13,849 bases of DNA from Desulfobacterales bacterium (GCA_012974475.1 JAAXQD010000053.1:1-13849); one strand, 5' to 3'. Positions 1-7,713 are shown, counted from the first letter of the stretch. Notes: a model not told the origin generated them from the letters alone. A program made the numbers and translations.

Positions 1-13
1 GAGAAAACATTGC

Positions 14-2647
14 TCAAAATGCTGAACCCATTGAAAATTCCCAGCGACCACCCGAATCGTCACCTTCTTGAACATCGAGTTTGTGTCCATACTCGATCCG
101 GAGAGGCCCCATGGGAGAATACCATCTGAAGCCGAGCCCGGCGCTACTCCTCAAGTTGCCCAGGTCAATACTCTCATCGTTGTTGTATACATTGCCGGTA
201 TCATAAAAGAGGACCCCCACAAGGCCTTGACCCTTTAACAGCGGAATTATGTATTCAACATTAAACTGTACGAACTTGTCTCCCCCAATTGCGTTGCCGT
301 CTTCGTCTAAAACATGCACTTCTCGCCATTCATAACCACGCAAGGAATTAATACCACCCAAATAAAACCGTTCATAATCCGGCAAGATGCCGCCTGAACC
401 TTCTACCACATACCCGCCTTTGCCATGTAAAAAACCGACGGTTCCCTTAAACAGCGGGAAATACCAGCCGGTCTCAGCGACATATTTTGTGAAGGCAACA
501 TTTCCCCCAAGGCCGGCATATTTCACCGTCATACTGTGCTTCGATCCGTCGGTGGGATTAAAAGCTTTGTTTTTTGAGTCGTAGGTTATGGTGGCGGAAA
601 CACTGCTCGTTATATTGGTGCCCTCCAGGTCCTTGATCGATTGTGCTGCAAACTCAGACACATCTGTTATGTCGGCATCGTCGTAATTATATCTTATATA
701 TCCCCTGGTAAAATCAAAAATAGGATAGCTGAACCTTACACCGCCCCCGACACTTGCCTTGTCATAGGTGTCATAGTCGGTTTCCCAGTTATACAGGTCA
801 AATCCCGCTGACAAAGGAATATCAAACAGCCAGGGTTCCGTAAAACTCAATTTATAGGTCGTTGTTCTTCCTCCAATCTGACCGTCCAGCGAAAGAATCT
901 GGCCACGCCCGAACAGATTATTCTGGTTAATGGAAGCCGTAAAAAAAACATTTTCCTGACTGCTGTACCCTGCGCCAAATTGAATGGAGCCGGTTGATTT
1001 TTCAGTAACATCGATTTTTAAAATCATACTGTCATCAGCGCTTCCCTTGGCCGTATTTATCTTTATGTCTTCAAAAAAATTAAGGCGATGAAGGTTTCGA
1101 ACGCTCCGTTTTAACGCTCGACCGCTGTAAAGTTCTTGCTCATATACCATAAGCTCTCGTCGGATAACCTTATCCCTTGTTTTGGTATTGCCGCCGATAA
1201 TTATTTTTTCAAAATAGACCTGGTTACCCTTTCGTACAACATAGGTTATATTCACTTTCAATTCATCAAAATCTTTTTCAATACGGGGCGCTATATCGGC
1301 GTAGGCAAAGCCTTCATCAGAATAAAGATCCGTCAGGGCCAACACATCATTCCGAACAGTTTCACGATTGTAATATGTCTCATGGGCGATTTTAAGGTTT
1401 TTCATCAATTCATTTTGAGGCAAAACAAGATCGCCCGTAATGTCGACTTTTCCAACCTTAAACTGTGCCCCTTCATCTATTTTTATGGTGATATAGATCC
1501 ATTTATCCTTGTATTCAACTCGAGGTTCCCCGATTCTGGCCTGTATGTATCCATGGTTATAGTAAAATGCCGACAATATTGCGACATCCTGTTCTAAATC
1601 CTCCATTTTAAGATCTCCGGACGAGGTCAGCCAAGAAAGAAACCCTTTTTCCCGGGTCTTCAAATATTTTTTTAATTCCTTATCGGCATACGCATGGTTT
1701 CCCTCAAAAATTATGCTTTTTATCAAAACCTTTTCACCCTCATCAATATCGAACTCCAAGTCAACCTGATTTTGTTCCAGAGGATGCATCTTGTAGGCAA
1801 TTTGTACATTATGATAATTTTTCTCTTTGTACAGTTCTTCTATCCGGTTGACGTTACGACGAATTTTAGGAATATTCAGAATCGATCCGGTTTTAATCGT
1901 CAAATTCTCCTTAATCTTCTCCTCTTTATATACCTTATTCCCTTTAATATGAATGACGCGTATGGTCGGTTTTTCCTTAACCCTGAATATTATATTTTTC
2001 CCGATAGGAGTGTCCTCGGCCTCAATCCTTATATCGTCAAAATATCCCATTTCATAGACTGCTTTAAGGTCCTCGGAAAGGCTTTTTGAAAGAAAGATAT
2101 CGCCGGGTTTTGTTTTAATAACCCGTTTAATGGCATCCGCCTCAATTCGCTTGTTATCGGCAATGACAACACTGGCCACCTTTTCCCGCTTAAAGAGTTT
2201 CATTCCGATATCACGGACGAGTTGTTTCACGGTGCCGGGTAGATTTTCTATGCCTTGCCCCTCTTTAATAAAGACACGGGGAGGGCTTTCTCCAAAAGAT
2301 TCTATGACCTTTGCATCGAGGCTGAACTGTTGTCCGATCAAGGTAAAGCTGCCCCAGACAACATAATCAGCTCCGTTTTTGATGCCAAGATTCCGAATTT
2401 GATCAAAGCTCTCAGTCGTTTCTCCGGATGTAAAATCAGGAATAGTTCCTGGGGCTAAAATAGCAGCACCTTCCTGTTTGAGATGATTCGTTATTACCGC
2501 CAGTATTTCTTCTTTCAAGTAGGAAAGATCCCCAATCGCATGGATTTCAAATGGTAATACCATTACCCTGACACTGTCCATGGGACGAGCAGTTTTCGGA
2601 CAAAAACACAATAGTGCGATAATAAACAGACTCAATTTTCTAAACAT
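14..2647 (-). CDS. bamA: Outer membrane protein assembly factor BamA with an extra N-terminal domain
   Basis: Central subunit of the BAM complex, which folds and inserts beta-barrel proteins into the outer membrane. Numbered from the ATG at 2647 (877 aa): a hydrophobic signal peptide at about 1-22, an additional alpha/beta domain at about 25-153, five POTRA domains at about 156-550 (recurring 'I.GN' and 'F.EGN' strand motifs), and a C-terminal barrel of the Omp85 family at about 551-877. The barrel contains LRGY at 769-772, matching the conserved VRGF/Y loop-6 motif, and the protein ends in Phe as outer membrane barrels usually do. E. coli BamA is about 810 aa, so the excess is the N-terminal domain. 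An in-frame TTG at 2659 could add four residues; neither start has a clear Shine-Dalgarno sequence. It follows lolD by about 150 bases on the same strand. In related bacteria skp/ompH and lpxD often follow bamA. Identity is certain; the role of the added domain is not known. Confidence 0.96.
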   Translation of the reverse strand: MFRKLSLFIIALLCFCPKTARPMDSVRVMVLPFEIHAIGDLSYLKEEILAVITNHLKQEGAAILAPGTIPDFTSGETTESFDQIRNLGIKNGADYVVWGSFTLIGQQFSLDAKVIESFGESPPRVFIKEGQGIENLPGTVKQLVRDIGMKLFKREKVASVVIADNKRIEADAIKRVIKTKPGDIFLSKSLSEDLKAVYEMGYFDDIRIEAEDTPIGKNIIFRVKEKPTIRVIHIKGNKVYKEEKIKENLTIKTGSILNIPKIRRNVNRIEELYKEKNYHNVQIAYKMHPLEQNQVDLEFDIDEGEKVLIKSIIFEGNHAYADKELKKYLKTREKGFLSWLTSSGDLKMEDLEQDVAILSAFYYNHGYIQARIGEPRVEYKDKWIYITIKIDEGAQFKVGKVDITGDLVLPQNELMKNLKIAHETYYNRETVRNDVLALTDLYSDEGFAYADIAPRIEKDFDELKVNITYVVRKGNQVYFEKIIIGGNTKTRDKVIRRELMVYEQELYSGRALKRSVRNLHRLNFFEDIKINTAKGSADDSMILKIDVTEKSTGSIQFGAGYSSQENVFFTASINQNNLFGRGQILSLDGQIGGRTTTYKLSFTEPWLFDIPLSAGFDLYNWETDYDTYDKASVGGGVRFSYPIFDFTRGYIRYNYDDADITDVSEFAAQSIKDLEGTNITSSVSATITYDSKNKAFNPTDGSKHSMTVKYAGLGGNVAFTKYVAETGWYFPLFKGTVGFLHGKGGYVVEGSGGILPDYERFYLGGINSLRGYEWREVHVLDEDGNAIGGDKFVQFNVEYIIPLLKGQGLVGVLFYDTGNVYNNDESIDLGNLRSSAGLGFRWYSPMGPLRIEYGHKLDVQEGDDSGGRWEFSMGSAF

Positions 2648-2718
2648 CGATTTTTTCAATATTTAAATTCCCATCCTCGGAGAAGTTTGTTTTTTCGTTT
2701 TAATTTGGCCTAAGGAAA

Positions 2719-2737
2719 AATCTGCCTCATTCAGATT
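2719..2737 (-). terminator. Weak hairpin plus T-run between lolD and bamA
   Basis: On the minus strand AATCTG and CAGATT form a perfect 6-bp stem around a 7-nt loop, and the right arm runs straight into a five-T tract (CAGATTTTTCC). This has the layout of a small rho-independent terminator or attenuator after lolD. The stem has only two G-C pairs, so at best it would terminate partially and modulate read-through into bamA. It could also be chance. Confidence 0.25.
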
Positions 2738-2800
2738 CAATGGATCTGGCTTTACTCCTCTCAAATATCACCTTTTGCCTTGTCATCCGAAAGTTAAACT

Positions 2801-3514
2801 CTACAATTCCAACAGTCGACCATCCACAATCGTCGTGGTGCGTGACATGTAGGATGCAAGTTCCATATTGTGAGTTACGACGATTAATGTCATGCCAAAC
2901 TCGTCATTCAACTCCAAAAGCAAATCGTGAACGAACTCGCTGTTTCGCTTGTCAAGATTGCCGGTCGGTTCATCAGCCAAAAGCATCGCAGGTTTGAGAA
3001 CCAAAGCCCTTGCCAAGGCAACCCGTTGCTGTTCACCACCTGAAAGCTTTCCGGCTCTGAAATTCAATCGGTCCTTAAGATTTACTCTGACAAGCATCGC
3101 CTCCGCAATCTCTCTGGCTTCTTTCTTCCTCATCCCTTTAATCAGTACCGGCATCATCGTATTTTCAAGGGCTGAAAATTCGGGAAGCAGGTAGTGAAAC
3201 TGAAATACAAAACCCACAGTATCGTTTCGAAATTGGGCCAGTCTGATTTGATCAAAAACAAAGATATCATCCCCGTCGAAAAAATAGGCCCCGCTATCGG
3301 GCCGATCCAGCGCACCAAGGATATGAAGCAGCGTAGACTTGCCGATGCCGGATGCGCCAACAATCGCCAAGGTTTGGCCAGCATCCATATCAAGATTAAC
3401 GCCCTTTAAGATATCAATGCGGGTCTCACTGTTGTCGAAACTCTTGCACAAATCTCTGACCGTCAAAAACCGATGCGGAAGAGGCTTTTTTTCATCGCCC
3501 ATACCGTTAACCAT
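2801..3514 (-). CDS. lolD: LolD: ATP-binding subunit of the lipoprotein-releasing ABC transporter
   Basis: ATPase that powers release of lipoproteins from the inner membrane to the periplasmic carrier LolA. All ABC motifs are present (numbering from the ATG at 3514, 237 aa): Walker A GASGIGKST 53-61, Q-loop Gln105, signature LSGGE 157-161, Walker B LLADEP 178-183 with DEPTGNLD, and switch His215. The typical LolD length is about 230 aa. The frame stays open upstream to a TTG at 3577, but the ATG at 3514 is preferred: it has GGAGG nine bases upstream and gives the normal family N-terminus. Another ATG at 3502 is possible. The chosen start overlaps the permease stop by 8 bases, implying translational coupling and equal subunit supply. 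MacB-type ATPases look similar, but the neighbouring four-helix LolC/E permease and the bamA context favour LolD. Confidence 0.93.
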   Translation of the reverse strand: MVNGMGDEKKPLPHRFLTVRDLCKSFDNSETRIDILKGVNLDMDAGQTLAIVGASGIGKSTLLHILGALDRPDSGAYFFDGDDIFVFDQIRLAQFRNDTVGFVFQFHYLLPEFSALENTMMPVLIKGMRKKEAREIAEAMLVRVNLKDRLNFRAGKLSGGEQQRVALARALVLKPAMLLADEPTGNLDKRNSEFVHDLLLELNDEFGMTLIVVTHNMELASYMSRTTTIVDGRLLEL

Positions 3515-4745
3515 ACCGTATGGCCTCCACAGGGTTGAGCTTTGACGCCTGTCGTGCCGGATAGAGGGTTGCCACAAAACAGATGATCAATGCAGCGGCA
3601 GCAATTATTAAAACATCCATAGGATTAAGTCGAACCGGAAGTGTCGAAATATAGTAAACATCTCCAGGGAGTTCGATAAACTTGTACTTTTCCAGCAACC
3701 CACACATAATAAAACCCAGACAAACACCCAACGTAGTGCCCACAGAACCGATGATCATCCCATTAAAAATAAAAATCTTTCTGATGCTGCTGTCCATAGC
3801 GCCCATAGCCTTTAATATGGCAATGTCCTTGGTTTTCCCCATCACCATCATAATCAGTGTGCTTGCAATATTGAACGCCGCCACCAGCACGATAAGGGCC
3901 AAAATAATAAACATAACCGTTTTCTCCAGCTTGAGTGCAGAAAAGAGATTGTGGTTCATTTGCATCCAGTCTTTGGCCCAATAGGGAAATCCAAGATTTG
4001 AAACGATCTTTCCTGCAATATTCCTTGCATCGTAAACATCTTTAACACACACTTCGATGCCGGTCACAGCGCCTTCCATATGTAAAATTTTCTGCGCGTC
4101 TTTCAGATTGATATAAGCGAGAGACCCATCGTATTCGTACATACCGGATTCAAAGAGTCCCGCAACCTTGAATCGCTTCATTGCCGGCAGGTATCCTATG
4201 GGTGAAATCATACCCTGGGATGATATCAGATAGACCGCATCGCCCTTACCGACCCCCAAATTTCTGGCCAGCTCTTTACCTAGGATAATTCCCGGCACCC
4301 ATGGCTTGGAGTTCCCCCGGTCCTGGGTCTGCTTCAAACTCTGCAACCCGGAATCCTTCAGAATTTTTATTACCCCTCCGGCGGATTCCGGGTCTATACC
4401 TCTTAAAACGGCTCCCGACACCCCGGATGGGGATCGCAGCATGATTTGAGTGTATATAAACGGTGTGGCAGCCGTTACGCCGTCCAGAGTATCGATCTGT
4501 TTAGATATCTTGCGATAGTCGGTGAAGGAACCGCCGTGGCGCATAAGCACTACATGGGATTCTACCCCGAGAATACGCGCCTTGAGATCAGACTCAAAGC
4601 CTGCCATTACAGCAATAACAACGATCAACGCCATAACTCCCACCGTCACCCCGGCAATGGAGAGTATGGTTATGAGTGAGATAAACGTTTCTTTTTGTTT
4701 GGCTCTGAGATAGCGCCCGCCAATGAAATACTCAAAAGACATCAT
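3507..4745 (-). CDS. lolC: LolC/LolE-type lipoprotein-releasing permease
   Basis: Inner-membrane subunit of the Lol ABC transporter, 412 aa. The layout is typical: an N-terminal cytoplasmic segment, TM1 at about 22-48, a large periplasmic (MacB-PCD-like) domain at about 50-270, then three C-terminal helices at about 276-300, 322-352 and 377-397 forming the FtsX-like domain. It ends with YPARQASKLNPVEAIRYG, the hallmark tail of the MacB/FtsX/LolC superfamily. Only one permease gene is present beside lolD, whereas E. coli has lolC and lolE; a single permease probably acts as a homodimer (LolF-like), which is inference. Two consecutive ATG codons open the frame (4745 and 4742) and no Shine-Dalgarno is visible. 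The 128-base gap upstream suggests a promoter separate from the kinase gene. Confidence 0.92.
   Translation of the reverse strand: MMSFEYFIGGRYLRAKQKETFISLITILSIAGVTVGVMALIVVIAVMAGFESDLKARILGVESHVVLMRHGGSFTDYRKISKQIDTLDGVTAATPFIYTQIMLRSPSGVSGAVLRGIDPESAGGVIKILKDSGLQSLKQTQDRGNSKPWVPGIILGKELARNLGVGKGDAVYLISSQGMISPIGYLPAMKRFKVAGLFESGMYEYDGSLAYINLKDAQKILHMEGAVTGIEVCVKDVYDARNIAGKIVSNLGFPYWAKDWMQMNHNLFSALKLEKTVMFIILALIVLVAAFNIASTLIMMVMGKTKDIAILKAMGAMDSSIRKIFIFNGMIIGSVGTTLGVCLGFIMCGLLEKYKFIELPGDVYYISTLPVRLNPMDVLIIAAAALIICFVATLYPARQASKLNPVEAIRYG
3524..3528 (-). promoter_or_regulatory. Ribosome binding site that decides the lolD start
   Basis: GGAGG on the minus strand, inside the 3' end of the permease gene and nine bases before ATG 3514. 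It supports that ATG over the longer TTG-started frame (3577) and over the ATG at 3502. Confidence 0.5.
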
Positions 4746-4751
4746 AAAAAT

Positions 4752-4793
4752 AGGTTGTGGATTATAGGTTATTGGGCATTGGGTTAATGGTTT
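4752..4793. repeat. Degenerate short tandem repeat upstream of lolC
   Basis: AGGTT-type units recur at 4752, 4766 and (as GGGTT) 4781, a period of 14-15 bases, with a finer 7-base pattern in the middle (GGTTATT, GGGCATT, GGGTTAA). A perfect TATAAT (minus strand, 4766-4761) sits inside the array about 15 bases before the lolC ATG. No good -35 hexamer lies 16-18 bases further upstream. The repeat is clear by eye but short; its function is unknown. Confidence 0.4.
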
Positions 4794-4873
4794 CTTTGTT
4801 CATGATCCATTTCCGATTCCCTTTTGAAAAGTTAAACTTGATTGGCTAACCCATTTGCAAATAAGTGTCAAGA

Positions 4874-6175
4874 TTAAGTTGTCGTATCTATCCGATTTAA
4901 TTTCCAAGTAAATTTTGTCCCCTCACCGACCTTGGTCACCACATCAAGCCAGGTATTGTAAGACTCGAGTATGCTATGAACGATGGAGAGCCCAAGCCCT
5001 GTCCCGCTTGGTTTTGTGGTAAAAAAAGGGTCAAAAATCGATTGTATTAGGTTCGTTGTCATGCCCATGCCATTGTCGCTAACTTCAACACATGCATAAT
5101 TGGGCTTCGCCAGATAAGTTTTAACTTTGATTAAGCCCTCACCCTCAATCGCCTCGGCTGCATTTAAAAGAAGATTCCACATCACCTGACGCAGATGCAC
5201 CGGATCCATTTCAACCCAGATATTGGGGAACAGATCGATGGTGATCGAAACCCTGTTGCTGGTCGCTTGGTTTTTTTCAAAAAGATTGAGCGTCTCTTTC
5301 AAAGCGTTTTCAAGCTCAATTTTCTCGATTTTTCCCACCGGCGGTTTTGCGAACAAAAGAAAATTACTGACCAGCGTATTTAATCGGTCTGTTTCACGCA
5401 GAACTATCTGCATTAACTTGTCATGTTCAGGATCATAGGGAATTTCTTTTCTTAAAATCTGAATCGATCCCGCCAGAGAGGCCAGTGGGTTCTTGATTTC
5501 ATGGGTGATACCGGCGGCCATTTCACCCATATAGGCCATCTTTTCGACGCGTTTTACACGATCCTCCATGACCGAAAGCTCTTTTTCGGTCCTTCTTACC
5601 TGCTCCGACAGCAACCCGCTCAAAAAAGCCACCGCAAAACACGCTGACATGGTAATCACGACCTTGAAAAGCACGATGTTCCAGGCATAATCGCCGATGT
5701 TGCTGCTCCCTTTTATAAAAAAAGGGTTAATAACACCGTAATATTCGAGATCGACCAGAATGCCGTACTGAATGCTGCAAAGCATCGCCATGACCATGCT
5801 CCCTTTTCTAAAAATGATCATACTCGAATAGATAATGACGACCAGATATAGAAAAGAAAAAACGCTTGTGAAACTACCGGTAATAAAAATGATGACCGTG
5901 ACAATAAATGTATCGATTCCGATCTGAATATACGGGAAAAGTAGATTAAGTTTTTTATACCGAAAAATTAAGGCATAATAAACTGAGAGCAAAAATATTC
6001 CGACGATGACCCCGTAAAGAACAATCAACGATTTGGTCAAAGGGAACGGGCTTTCACCGACTTGAACAACAACAGCGGAGCCCAGCATTAACGAAGCAAA
6101 TAGGATTCGGAAGAAGATTAGCCATTTAAGTTTATGAGACAAATCATCTTCGGATTTTATGGTAAGTTTCCACAT
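4874..6175 (-). CDS. Membrane-bound sensor histidine kinase, PilS-like
   Basis: Two-component sensor kinase of 433 aa. The first about 190 residues are hydrophobic with roughly six helices (about 15-37, 47-70, 82-99, 103-123, 127-142, 165-190) and no large periplasmic loop, as in PilS-type sensors. A short linker leads to the HisKA domain with ITHEIKNP, phosphoacceptor His225. The HATPase domain has all boxes: N-box NLLLNAAEAI 334-343, G1 DNGMGM 367-372, F-box FDPFFTTK 381-388, G2 GTGLGLS 391-397. This kinase class usually partners with NtrC-family, sigma54-dependent regulators. It lies 27 bases after pilC, consistent with co-transcription and with a pilus-linked role. No response regulator follows; the next gene is lolC. 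Kinase function is certain; the PilS assignment rests on topology and neighbour only. No Shine-Dalgarno is seen before the ATG. Confidence 0.9.
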   Translation of the reverse strand: MWKLTIKSEDDLSHKLKWLIFFRILFASLMLGSAVVVQVGESPFPLTKSLIVLYGVIVGIFLLSVYYALIFRYKKLNLLFPYIQIGIDTFIVTVIIFITGSFTSVFSFLYLVVIIYSSMIIFRKGSMVMAMLCSIQYGILVDLEYYGVINPFFIKGSSNIGDYAWNIVLFKVVITMSACFAVAFLSGLLSEQVRRTEKELSVMEDRVKRVEKMAYMGEMAAGITHEIKNPLASLAGSIQILRKEIPYDPEHDKLMQIVLRETDRLNTLVSNFLLFAKPPVGKIEKIELENALKETLNLFEKNQATSNRVSITIDLFPNIWVEMDPVHLRQVMWNLLLNAAEAIEGEGLIKVKTYLAKPNYACVEVSDNGMGMTTNLIQSIFDPFFTTKPSGTGLGLSIVHSILESYNTWLDVVTKVGEGTKFTWKLNRIDTTT

Positions 6176-6202
6176 AATTATCAGAATATTCTAAACGCGT
6201 TA

Positions 6203-7411
6203 TCATTCCAGCGCTGATGCCATTTGGAAGATCGGCAGGTACATAGAGACCACAAGGCCGCCGATGACCACACCCAAAAATACAAGCATAAACGGCTCTA
6301 TTAACGCAGTCATGTTCTCCACGGCCTGATCGACTTCTTCGTCGTAAAAGTCGGCAATTTTTGTTAACATTGAATCGAGGGCCCCGGTGGATTCACCCAC
6401 TGCGATCATTTGACATACCATCGACGGAAAAACTCCGCTTTCAGACAGTGGATCAGACATTGTACGGCCTTCCGCAATGGCAGACCGGGTCTCGTACACC
6501 GCTTTTTCAATGGTTTTGTTTCCTGCTGTTTTAGCAACGATTTCAAGTGCATCTAAAATCGCAACGCCACTGCCGAGCATGGTTCCCATGGTGCGCGTAA
6601 ATTTGGAGACAGCGGCTTTGCGGATGAGTGGTCCGAACAACGGAATCCTGAGGAAAAGGTCATCCATCAAGGTCTGTCCTTTTTCGGTTTTATAAAAATG
6701 CCGTATTGCAAAGATCAATGCGCCAATGAGACCGATAATATATAGGATGTTGGATTTAATAAAGCGGCTCATGTTGACAACAATTTGAGTGGGAACCGGA
6801 AGGGCACCTCCCATACCCTCGAACATTTCTTCAAATACGGGGATAACAAAGACCATGATGATGGCAATAACAATAATTGCAATAATGATGGTGACAATGG
6901 GATACGTCATGCCCCCTTTTATTTTAGCTTTAAGTTTGGCGGCTTTCTCCATATACGCCGACAACCTTCTTAAAATCGTGTCAAGGATACCCCCGGCTTC
7001 ACCGGCTGCGATCATATTTACAAAAAGATTATCAAATTGTTTGGGATACTTTTTTAGCGCTTCTGCAAAGGTCTGCCCGCTTTCTACATTTCCTTTTATT
7101 TCTTTGAGCATCTGTTTAAATGTTTTGTTTTCATTCTGGCTGTACAGAATATCAAGGCATTGAATGATGGGAAGCCCGGCATCGATCATGGTGGAAAACT
7201 GGCGGCAGAAAATGATGATATCGGCCTGTTTGACTTTAGGTTGCATAAAAGCAACATTTTCAAAAATGTCCTTGGGTTTCAATTTGATCTTGGTTGAGGT
7301 AATCTTACGCCGGATCAGCTCCGAATTTACAGCTTCTTCGGTGGGCGCTTCCATTTCACCCTTTTTTTTCTTATTATGTCTGTCTTTTCCTCTCCACAAA
7401 TAAACCGGCAT
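6203..7411 (-). CDS. pilC: PilC/GspF-family inner-membrane platform protein of type IV pili
   Basis: Polytopic inner-membrane protein onto which the pilus assembly and retraction ATPases dock. It is 402 aa from the ATG at 7411, the usual PilC length. Two T2SSF repeats are visible: about 66-190 (FCRQFSTMIDAG at 68-79, GEAGG at 137-141) and about 268-392 (FTRTMGTMLGSG at 271-282, GESTGA at 339-344). Transmembrane helices lie at about 169-190, 220-238 and 374-395. The N-terminus begins with the short MPVYLWRG strand typical of PilC and a Lys-rich stretch. The frame extends upstream to 7492, but ATG 7411 is fixed by a strong AGGAGGA ribosome site. The histidine kinase follows after 27 bases. The ATPase genes pilB and pilT, usual neighbours, are not immediately upstream because the gene stands at a divergent junction. 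GspF of type II secretion is the alternative; the PilS-like kinase favours PilC. Confidence 0.92.
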   Translation of the reverse strand: MPVYLWRGKDRHNKKKKGEMEAPTEEAVNSELIRRKITSTKIKLKPKDIFENVAFMQPKVKQADIIIFCRQFSTMIDAGLPIIQCLDILYSQNENKTFKQMLKEIKGNVESGQTFAEALKKYPKQFDNLFVNMIAAGEAGGILDTILRRLSAYMEKAAKLKAKIKGGMTYPIVTIIIAIIVIAIIMVFVIPVFEEMFEGMGGALPVPTQIVVNMSRFIKSNILYIIGLIGALIFAIRHFYKTEKGQTLMDDLFLRIPLFGPLIRKAAVSKFTRTMGTMLGSGVAILDALEIVAKTAGNKTIEKAVYETRSAIAEGRTMSDPLSESGVFPSMVCQMIAVGESTGALDSMLTKIADFYDEEVDQAVENMTALIEPFMLVFLGVVIGGLVVSMYLPIFQMASALE

Positions 7412-7417
7412 AACTGT

Positions 7418-7424
7418 TCCTCCT
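7418..7424 (-). promoter_or_regulatory. Strong ribosome binding site of pilC
   Basis: AGGAGGA on the minus strand, six bases before ATG 7411. It is the best Shine-Dalgarno match on this strand and fixes the pilC start, excluding the extra 27 codons of open frame upstream. Confidence 0.8.
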
Positions 7425-7463
7425 TTAGCTGGAGACAATACGAAGCGTATATCGAAACTGAAA

Positions 7464-7492
7464 CTACTAAGGTTACAGAGAGTTCCTGTCAA
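7464..7492 (-). promoter_or_regulatory. Candidate sigma70 promoter of pilC
   Basis: Perfect TTGACA (-35, minus strand 7492-7487), then 17 bases and TAGTAG (-10, 7469-7464), which matches TATAAT at only three positions. The predicted transcript start near 7457 leaves a leader of about 45 bases that includes the ribosome site. The strong -35 and correct spacing favour it; the weak -10 could mean it needs an activator. No sigma54-type GG-N10-GC element was seen. Confidence 0.35.
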
Positions 7493-7611
7493 AAAATATC
7501 ATCAACGATACGGGTTGATAGATAGGGGATTTGTCGATTAGGTCCTATCATAAACAAAGCAAAACAACAACAGATTTGCGGAGTTTATTGCAAAACCAGA
7601 TATTATACAGC

Positions 7612-7641
7612 TTGATAAACTTACCCATATATGCATATGTT
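7612..7641 (+). promoter_or_regulatory. Candidate sigma70 promoter of the DHH-CBS-nucleotidyltransferase gene
   Basis: TTGATA (7612-7617, five of six consensus bases), an 18-base spacer, and TATGTT (7636-7641, four of six). The predicted start near 7648 gives a leader of about 65 bases. The palindrome ATATGCATAT overlaps the spacer and the -10. Confidence 0.35.
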
Positions 7642-7713
7642 TAGTGTTGGAAGAAACGTAACATTTTGATGAACTCGTTATAAATTTTAGGGAATAAAAT
7701 CCGAAAGCCCAAT

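Larger units (their letters stand above)
7412..7713. other. Divergent intergenic region between pilC and the DHH-CBS-nucleotidyltransferase gene
   Basis: About 300 AT-rich bases with no convincing gene. It holds the pilC ribosome site and candidate promoters facing both ways. It also has a 6-bp inverted repeat (GATAGG 7521-7526 and CCTATC 7544-7549, 17-nt loop) and the 10-bp palindrome ATATGCATAT at 7629-7638, which lies between and overlaps the hexamers of the candidate plus-strand promoter. No RNA gene or mobile element is recognisable. Confidence 0.6.

Noticed and set aside
1136..1597. Open frame of 153 codons on the plus strand, antisense to bamA
   Set aside because: It lies wholly inside the well-supported bamA gene, has no ribosome site, and its translation shows no recognisable family or motif.
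1694..2089. Open frame of 131 codons on the plus strand, antisense to bamA
   Set aside because: Rich in hydrophobic and aromatic residues as expected from the reverse complement of AT-rich coding DNA; no start signal and it opposes a certain gene.
3515..3577. Longer lolD starting at TTG 3577
   Set aside because: It would overlap the permease gene by 71 bases with a non-ATG start and add 21 residues foreign to the family; ATG 3514 has a Shine-Dalgarno.
4780..4853. Inverted repeat TGGGTTA (4780-4786) and TAACCCA (4847-4853) upstream of lolC
   Set aside because: Seven-base arms with a 60-base loop are easily chance, and the left arm is part of the local tandem repeat.
4843..4871. Promoter for lolC based on a perfect TTGACA (minus strand, 4871-4866)
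   Set aside because: The hexamer 17 bases downstream (TAGCCA) is a poor -10, so a working promoter cannot be supported.
7412..7492. Longer pilC starting at 7492
   Set aside because: The added residues do not resemble PilC, and the strong AGGAGGA points to ATG 7411.
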